NCBI RefSeq assembly: GCF_013340845.1
Contig: NZ_AP020335.1
Span: forward strand, 1,488,001 to 1,552,000
From: Hydrogenovibrio marinus
Lineage (GTDB): Bacteria > Pseudomonadota > Gammaproteobacteria > Thiomicrospirales > Thiomicrospiraceae
Length of the DNA: 64,000 nucleotides
Direction: 5' to 3'
Every line of letters begins with the position of its first letter. The stretch's first letter is position 1. A program made the position numbers and the translations under genes. The notes beneath the pieces are model-generated. The model did not search any database, was not told the origin of the DNA, and worked only from the letters and a program-made list of their open reading frames with translations. Below are positions 58,393 through 64,000 of this stretch, piece after piece.

Positions 58393-60420
58393 ATGGATGT
58401 AAAACACACCACTCATCATTCTCATGCTGCAATGAAAGAAAAAGACGGCATGCATCAACATCATCATCACAACCACCATCAACACATGATAGAAGACTTC
58501 AGGCAACGGTTTTGGGTATCCATGATACTAACAATTCCTATTTTATTTTTGTCCCCAATGCTTCAAACACTTTTCGGGTTCGAAAAATCTCTCAGTTTTA
58601 ATGGTGACAAATATTGGTTACTTGTTTTTTCAACCATCATTTTCATATATGGAGGAACACCTTTCTTAAAAGGACTTTGGAGCGAATTAAGCAACAAAAC
58701 ACCAGGAATGATGACCCTCATCGCAGTTGCGATTAGTACGGCCTTTTTTTATAGTGCAGTTGTGGTATTAGGCTTACCTGGTAAGGTATTTTTCTGGGAA
58801 TTAGCCACTCTGATTGATTTAATGTTACTGGGTCATTGGATAGAGATGAAGTCTGTTGTAGGTGCATCTCAGGCTCTCCAAAAACTTGCGGCTTTAATGC
58901 CAACTACGGCCCATAAAATATCTGAAGGAAACAACTTAATTGAAGTTAACCTTGAAGATTTAAAGCCTGGCGATAAAGTCCTTGTTAAACCCGGTGAAAA
59001 AATACCTTCAGATGGCGTTGTGCTTGAAGGGGAAAGCTCTGTAAATCAAGCTATGTTAACAGGAGAAAGCAACCCCATTTCAAAACAGACAAGTGACCCT
59101 GTTATTGGTGGCACAGTCAATGGTGAAGGCTCTTTAACGATAAAGGTAGAAAAAACTGGAAAAGACTCCTTCTTATCTCAAGTAATACTGCTGGTAGAAA
59201 AAGCTCAAGAAAGTAAGTCTAAAACTCAGAACTTGGCCAATCGTGCTGCTGTCTGGCTAACGATTGTCGCTTTATCAGGCGGCGCAATAACCTTCTTTGC
59301 CTGGTCAGTAATTCTATCGCATGACATTGCTTTTTCCTTAGAAAGGACTGTAACGGTAATGGTCATTACCTGCCCTCATGCCTTAGGTCTAGCCATTCCT
59401 CTGGTGGTTGCTGTTTCTACAGCACTCGCCGCCCGTAATGGCTTAATGATTAGAAATCGTACCGCTTTTGAAATGGCAAGAAACCTTCAAGCAATCGTAT
59501 TTGATAAGACAGGCACTTTGACAAAAGGTGAATTTGGCATCACCGATGTTGTTTGTTTAGAGGGTTCGTTAAACGAAAAAAATTTATTGATGCTTGCTTC
59601 ATCTATTGAACAACACTCAGAGCACCCTATAGCAAAAGCAATCGCTAAAGCTTCCACTGAATTTTTTAAAGTGGATAACTTTAAATCAATTCCGGGAAAA
59701 GGTGCTGAGGGCACTATCGAACAAAAGCATGTTCAAGTAGTCAGTCCGGGCTATCTAAGTGACAACAATATTACCTTTCAGTCAAAGCAAATTGAACAGG
59801 CTTTTGAATCAGGAAAAACCGTCATATTTGTTTTAACTGATGGAGAGCTCAAAGGTGCTATTGCATTAGCAGATATGGTTCGAGAGGAGTCCATTCAAAG
59901 CATCAAGCAACTACAAGCGATGGGAATTCAATGCATGATGCTAACAGGCGATAACCATCAAGTTGCCAAGGCTGTCTCGGATGAAATTGGTTTGGACGAT
60001 TATTTTGCTGAAGTTCTACCGCAAGAAAAAGCCAAAAAGATACAAGAGATTCAAGCTAGAGGACTTCTGGTCGGAATGGTTGGAGATGGTGTAAATGATG
60101 CCCCGGCTTTAGTTCAAGCAGATGTTGGGATAGCTATCGGAGCAGGAACGGAAGTCGCTATTGAGTCTGCTGATATTATTTTGGTTCACAACGATCCTAG
60201 AGATGTGGTGGCAACTATTGAACTTGCAAAGAAAACCTATAGGAAAATGATTCAGAATCTTTGGTGGGCTGCTGGTTATAACATTATTGCTATGCCTTTA
60301 GCTGCGGGCGTGTTATTCAATGTCGGTATATTATTGAGTCCTGCAGCGGGCGCAGTATTGATGTCGTTAAGTACAGTTGTAGTCGCAATCAATGCCAAGC
60401 TCCTGAAGTACGAAAAATAA
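58393..60420 (+). CDS. CopB-type (P1B-3) heavy-metal translocating P-type ATPase
   Basis: 675 residues from ATG 58393; AGGGAG precedes it, while the frame's TTG at 58387 is unlikely. N-terminus is His-rich (HQHHHHNHHQHM) with no CxxC metal domain. Eight membrane helices; the metal-site motif is CPH (C327-P328-H329) instead of CPC. Phosphorylation site DKTGT (D371), TGES, TGDN and GDGVNDAP are intact. CPH plus His-rich N-terminus defines P1B-3 pumps, which export Cu(II)/Cu(I) or Ag(I) from the cytoplasm. Confidence 0.92.
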   Translation: MDVKHTTHHSHAAMKEKDGMHQHHHHNHHQHMIEDFRQRFWVSMILTIPILFLSPMLQTLFGFEKSLSFNGDKYWLLVFSTIIFIYGGTPFLKGLWSELSNKTPGMMTLIAVAISTAFFYSAVVVLGLPGKVFFWELATLIDLMLLGHWIEMKSVVGASQALQKLAALMPTTAHKISEGNNLIEVNLEDLKPGDKVLVKPGEKIPSDGVVLEGESSVNQAMLTGESNPISKQTSDPVIGGTVNGEGSLTIKVEKTGKDSFLSQVILLVEKAQESKSKTQNLANRAAVWLTIVALSGGAITFFAWSVILSHDIAFSLERTVTVMVITCPHALGLAIPLVVAVSTALAARNGLMIRNRTAFEMARNLQAIVFDKTGTLTKGEFGITDVVCLEGSLNEKNLLMLASSIEQHSEHPIAKAIAKASTEFFKVDNFKSIPGKGAEGTIEQKHVQVVSPGYLSDNNITFQSKQIEQAFESGKTVIFVLTDGELKGAIALADMVREESIQSIKQLQAMGIQCMMLTGDNHQVAKAVSDEIGLDDYFAEVLPQEKAKKIQEIQARGLLVGMVGDGVNDAPALVQADVGIAIGAGTEVAIESADIILVHNDPRDVVATIELAKKTYRKMIQNLWWAAGYNIIAMPLAAGVLFNVGILLSPAAGAVLMSLSTVVVAINAKLLKYEK

Positions 60421-60475
60421 ACACTTTAGAGGGCGTATGAAACTCTGCCAAGAATATGCGCACTAATTAGCAACA

Positions 60476-60518
60476 AAGCGACTCACAGAAATCACTGTAT
60501 CCCTGTTCGTCGCTTTTT
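60476..60518 (+). terminator. Probable terminator after the CopB-type ATPase
   Basis: 8-bp stem AAAGCGAC/GTCGCTTT with a ~25-nt loop and TTTTTT tail. Confidence 0.6.
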
Positions 60519-60542
60519 TACGCTGGTTAGTTTAAGCGTTAA

Positions 60543-60928
60543 CTAGAAGTTCGACCATTCATCCTTACCTGATTTACTTTCTGAAGGAAATTGCAAAGGT
60601 TTATCACGGCTTTTCTCTGCAACTTTCTTGACTACTTTTTGAGTATCCCTATTTCCTGAGTCACCAATCCTAGCCACTTTAGCGGGGTTGCTAACTTTGC
60701 CTGTAACAAAGAATGCCATATCTTTTTTTCAACATAGCCGCTTGTTCACTCATACTTTCAGTCGCGACTGAAGTTTGCTCTACAAGCGCTGCATTTTGCT
60801 ATGTAACCTGATCGATCTCTGCAATAGGTTTATGAACTTGCTGAATTCCTTCTGCCTGCTCATGTGAAGTATGTGCAATTTCTTGGACCATAGAGGTAAC
60901 TTTCTCTACTGAGTCTGTAATCAAGTGT
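60543..60928 (-). pseudogene. Remnant of a methyl-accepting chemotaxis protein (C-terminal end)
   Basis: Conceptual translation on the minus strand gives LITDSVEKVTSMVQEIAHTS, HEQAEGIQQVHKPIAEIDQVT, an in-frame TAG, QNAALVEQTSVATESMSEQAAML, then a frameshift at an A-rich run and a tail that ends DEWSNF followed by TAG. This is the C-terminal half of the MCP signalling domain with a CheR-binding-type pentapeptide end. The N-terminal sensor and most of the hairpin are missing. It lies between the ATPase and the eut operon terminator. Confidence 0.85.
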
Positions 60929-60958
60929 AGAAAAGGCCAAAGACTACTAGTAAAAAAA

Positions 60959-60978
60959 GCCCTGTAGAAAAACAGGGC
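60959..60978 (-). terminator. Rho-independent terminator of the eut operon
   Basis: GCCCTGT/ACAGGGC stem, 6-nt loop, followed by seven T on the minus strand; 26 bp after the permease stop. Confidence 0.88.
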
Positions 60979-61003
60979 GAGGTATGGAACTTAAGAATGA
61001 AAG

Positions 61004-62425
61004 TTAAGCGACTTCCGCATACTCCCCTAACTCATCCTGAGCTTTAGAAAGCATGTCGAACTCTTCTTCGGCAGATTTCGCTACCAAGTGGTTTTTGCTA
61101 TACGCAAAGTAGTAGATTGCTCCTAGAACGAACAACAACATAGTGTAGTTAAATGCACGTGGATCAAATGCATATACTCCAGTCAGAGCAACCAAAGACA
61201 GCACTAACGCAATACCAGAAGTAAATACACCACCAGGCGTTTTATATGGACGCTCCAAGTCAGGCTGTTTGATACGAAGCATGATGTGACTCAATGCCAT
61301 TAATGCATACGAGACTGTTGCTCCAACTACCGCCATTGCCAACATCAAATCCCCTTCACCACTTAACGAGGCGATGAATCCAAGTACACCAGGAACAATC
61401 AATGCTCTTGATGGAATTTTACGATCGTTAGTGATAGAAAGCGATTTCGGCAAATAACCGGCACGAGACAATGCAAATACCAAACGGCTATAACCGTAAA
61501 TAATTGAGAAGAAAGATGCGATCAGCCCCACTAATGCCAACACATTTACCATAGTTGCAAGGCTTGCATTACCATGTGCATTCAATGCATCGACCAAAGG
61601 TACGCCACTTTCACTAATCATTTTCGCACCGGCAGCACCCGCTAACAAAAAGACAACCAAGACAGCGGTAACCAACAAGAACAACATCGCAGCGATAATG
61701 CCTTTTGGAACATCTTTTTCAGGTTCTTTAGCTTCTTCTGCTGCTAGAGGAACCCCTTCAATTGCTAGGAACAACCACATTGCAAAAGGCAAAGCCGCCC
61801 AGATACCGTACCATCCCATCGGCATAAAGCTGTTAGCCCCCAATGCCCCTTCCTTCACAGGAATGTCAAACAGGTTATTAACGTCAAAACCACTGATTAA
61901 CGCAACGCCCGTCGCAATGATTGCTAGTGCCGCAAGCGCACTAATGACCATCATGATTTTTAAGGCTTCGCCAACCCCCATCAAATGGATACCAACAAAC
62001 ACGAGATAGAAGAGCGCATAGACCCAAATACCATCAAAGCCTATCAGCGCTTGAACCGCTGAGCCTATGAATATGACGATTGCCGCAGGCGCTAATGCAT
62101 ACTCAATGAGTACCGCAAGCCCTGTGAGATAACCGCCAGTTGTACCCATTGCCTGACGTGCAAAACTATACCCGCCACCTGCAGTTGGAATTGCTGCAGA
62201 CATTTCCGCCAATGACAGTACCAACGTGAAGTACATGATTGCCATCAACACCGCAGCAATTGCAAAACCACCCCAGCCTGCTTGTGCCAGCCCGAAGTTC
62301 CAGCCGGCAAAGTCACCGGAAATAACATAAGAAACTCCCAAACCAGCTAACAAAAACCAGCCTGCTGTTCCTCTTTTCAACTGTCTCTTAGCGAGATAGT
62401 CGTGATCAGTTTGAGACGCACTCAT
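61004..62425 (-). CDS. eat: Ethanolamine permease (APC superfamily)
   Basis: 473 residues, about 12 membrane helices. The N-terminal stretch YVISGDFAGWNFGLAQAGWGG and AAIPTAGGGYSFARQAMG match the ethanolamine permease branch of amino acid/polyamine transporters. Last gene of eutB-eutC-permease (20 bp after eutC), so ethanolamine uptake is the likely role; other small amines cannot be excluded from sequence alone. Confidence 0.88.
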   Translation of the reverse strand: MSASQTDHDYLAKRQLKRGTAGWFLLAGLGVSYVISGDFAGWNFGLAQAGWGGFAIAAVLMAIMYFTLVLSLAEMSAAIPTAGGGYSFARQAMGTTGGYLTGLAVLIEYALAPAAIVIFIGSAVQALIGFDGIWVYALFYLVFVGIHLMGVGEALKIMMVISALAALAIIATGVALISGFDVNNLFDIPVKEGALGANSFMPMGWYGIWAALPFAMWLFLAIEGVPLAAEEAKEPEKDVPKGIIAAMLFLLVTAVLVVFLLAGAAGAKMISESGVPLVDALNAHGNASLATMVNVLALVGLIASFFSIIYGYSRLVFALSRAGYLPKSLSITNDRKIPSRALIVPGVLGFIASLSGEGDLMLAMAVVGATVSYALMALSHIMLRIKQPDLERPYKTPGGVFTSGIALVLSLVALTGVYAFDPRAFNYTMLLFVLGAIYYFAYSKNHLVAKSAEEEFDMLSKAQDELGEYAEVA

Positions 62426-62445
62426 AACTTTCCTCCAAATGAACG

Positions 62446-63318
62446 CTATTTATCTAACGTATTAACTAAAAAATTTCCGGTATCGGACGAATGTTCGATT
62501 ACCTTTTCGTCACTTCGGTCTTTCAAGTTCACCCCTGATAACTTCAACCGTCGTGACTCTTGCAGTAAAAAAAGCGCCCGCTTTGCCGCTTCCTTGTAGT
62601 TCAGCCCTTCTGGGCGAATATTTGAGATGCAGTTTCTAAATGCATCGGTTAACCCAATATGTGGGTTCCAGGTTAAATACAACCCCAAACTATCCGGTGA
62701 ACTTAACCCAGGTCGCTCGCCCACCAAAACCAGCACTGTTTTTGCATTGAAAAGCTCACCGATTTCATCACCGATAGCAACACGCCCCTGCTTCACAATA
62801 GTGATAGGCGCTAGCGTCCAATCTTGCTGTGTTTCATTTGCCATCAAGTCCAATAACGCTTGTAAGAACGGCAAAGTATTGGTTTCAATTGCTTTGGATG
62901 AAAGTCCGTCAACAACTGCAATCGCCAGGTCGCAAACCATGTCCTGATTGCCTGAGTAGTGCTCTTCTATATAGGTTTTTGAGTCCTTACTAAGCCTTCT
63001 ACCCAAATCTGGACGTTGAAGATAAATAAACCGATCAGAGGCTCGGCTTTGAACAACTTCAACCGTTTTGGGGAGCAATGTACTTTCAAGTTGTTCTAGA
63101 TCCTGCTGCAACTTATCAATATCCAAAGGCTGATGAACCGCATCTTTGGCTTGCGCATGAGATAATTGAAACTCCAGCAGTTCTTTAGTTGGGATACTGA
63201 CGCCCGCGCGACCAAGCCCGATTCTCGCTTGCGTAAACTGTTGCAAAACCTTCCACGGGTTTTCAGTAGTGCCACCTCCACTGAGCGCTTGGCTGTTTGA
63301 AAAGCTGATCTTACTCAT
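62446..63318 (-). CDS. eutC: Ethanolamine ammonia-lyase small subunit
   Basis: 290 residues. Partner of EutB in the adenosylcobalamin-dependent conversion of ethanolamine to acetaldehyde and ammonia. Family blocks TQARIGLGRAGVSIPTKELLEFQLSHAQAKDAV, YLQRPDLGRRL, VLVGERPGLSSPDSLGLYLTW and RNCISNIRPEGLNYKEAAK are present. Overlaps eutB by 4 bp. Confidence 0.96.
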   Translation of the reverse strand: MSKISFSNSQALSGGGTTENPWKVLQQFTQARIGLGRAGVSIPTKELLEFQLSHAQAKDAVHQPLDIDKLQQDLEQLESTLLPKTVEVVQSRASDRFIYLQRPDLGRRLSKDSKTYIEEHYSGNQDMVCDLAIAVVDGLSSKAIETNTLPFLQALLDLMANETQQDWTLAPITIVKQGRVAIGDEIGELFNAKTVLVLVGERPGLSSPDSLGLYLTWNPHIGLTDAFRNCISNIRPEGLNYKEAAKRALFLLQESRRLKLSGVNLKDRSDEKVIEHSSDTGNFLVNTLDK

Positions 63319-64000
63319 TGCAACAGCCCCTTGAGAGAACCTGAAAACTTTCTAGGGACTTCTGAAGACAACAGGTATTTATCGGTGTCTGTAAAAACTT
63401 CCATATCCTTAAGCCATTTCTGAAATTCTGGTGCAGGATCTAATCCAAGCACTCTACGAACGTAAAGCGCATCATGAAAAGAGGTGGTTTGATAATTGAG
63501 CATGATGTCATCAGAACCGGGAATACCCATCACAAATGAACAGCCAGCTACGCCTAACAGGGTTAGCAAGTTATCCATATCGTTCTGATCAGCTTCGGCA
63601 TGATTGGTGTAACAAACATCACACCCCATCGGTAAACCTAACAGCTTTCCGCAGAAATGATCCTCCAGGCCTGCTCTTGTAATTTCTTTTCCATCAAACA
63701 AATACTCCGGACCTATAAACCCAACCACCGTATTGACCAGTAAGGGAGAAAACTTTCGCGCAACGGCATAAGCTCTTGCTTCACAAGTTTGTTGGTCAAC
63801 ACCATGATGGGCATTAGCTGAAAGTGAACTGCCTTGTCCAGTTTCAAAATACATGACATTCTGTCCCACTGTGCCTCTGTTGAGAGATAAAGCCGCTTGC
63901 TGAGCCTCTTCTAAAATATTCAGGTTAAACCCAAAGCTGCTATTGGTTGCTTCCGTGCCGCCAATTGATTGAAATACCAAATCGACTGGTGCGCCCTTTT
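63315..64000 (-). CDS. eutB: Ethanolamine ammonia-lyase large subunit (C-terminal part)
   Basis: Open to the window edge; the N-terminal half lies outside. Visible: PVDLVFQSIGGTEATNSSFG, NVMYFETGQGSSLSANAHHGVDQQT, VVGFIGPEYLFDGKEITRAGLEDHF and MGCDVCYTNHAEADQND, all characteristic of EutB, the catalytic subunit. The visible 228 residues contain no frameshift or stop. No microcompartment shell gene is in view. Confidence 0.96.
   Translation of the reverse strand, partial: KGAPVDLVFQSIGGTEATNSSFGFNLNILEEAQQAALSLNRGTVGQNVMYFETGQGSSLSANAHHGVDQQTCEARAYAVARKFSPLLVNTVVGFIGPEYLFDGKEITRAGLEDHFCGKLLGLPMGCDVCYTNHAEADQNDMDNLLTLLGVAGCSFVMGIPGSDDIMLNYQTTSFHDALYVRRVLGLDPAPEFQKWLKDMEVFTDTDKYLLSSEVPRKFSGSLKGLLQ

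Overview
The window reads as ordinary chromosome of a gammaproteobacterium with moderate-to-low GC and very compact gene packing. Gene content (bc1 complex, a sulfide:quinone-oxidoreductase-like flavoprotein next to a two-component system, the Mla/Lpt/KdsC envelope block, a Cyc2-like outer-membrane cytochrome) and the tmRNA tag ANDDNYALAA fit a sulfur-oxidising chemolithoautotroph of the Hydrogenovibrio/Thiomicrospira/Thiomicrorhabdus group. This assignment is an inference from gene families; no database was searched.

Layout. 1-13.6 kb (minus): a truncated sensory-type gene, radA, petABC, a Nif3-like gene, hisD-hisG, murA, ibaG, an ABC-2 transporter pair and mlaBCDEF. 13.7-19.8 kb (mostly plus): a divergent DUF72 protein (minus), a Ca/Na antiporter, kdsC, lptCAB, hpf and mgtE; kdsD and rpoN, which sit in this block in many relatives, are absent. 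19.8-27.8 kb (minus): a 49-residue membrane protein behind a c-di-GMP-I (GEMM-I) riboswitch, then prfC, secF, secD, yajC, tgt, queA. 27.9-41.7 kb (mixed): DUF3087, a diguanylate cyclase with FKBP and lipoproteins, the SQR-like gene converging on a LuxR regulator/hybrid kinase pair, fumC, thioredoxin, a CBS protein, peroxiredoxin, ispA, queD, a STAS protein, pilD, DUF3579. 41.9-50 kb: DAHP synthase, then the minus-strand run glyA-nrdR-ribD-ribE-ribBX-ribH-nusB-thiL. 50-55.6 kb: ettA, a degenerate PAS-GGDEF protein, fur, bamE, rnfH, ratA, smpB and ssrA.

55.6-61 kb is an accessory-looking segment directly after the tmRNA 3' end: a Cyc2-like porin-cytochrome, a methionine-rich Spy/CpxP-like protein, a SHOCT protein with a G9 tract, a CopB-type (CPH) P1B ATPase and a broken chemoreceptor gene. 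61-64 kb carries a short ethanolamine operon (eutB-eutC-permease, minus) cut by the window edge.

The observations most worth following are the c-di-GMP riboswitch driving a tiny membrane protein; an 18-bp dispersed repeat (CCCAACCTGGCAGATTTT) found as inverted pairs between genes and as single copies inside genes, as DNA-uptake-type words are; and the Cyc2-like/Spy/CopB metal segment beside ssrA.
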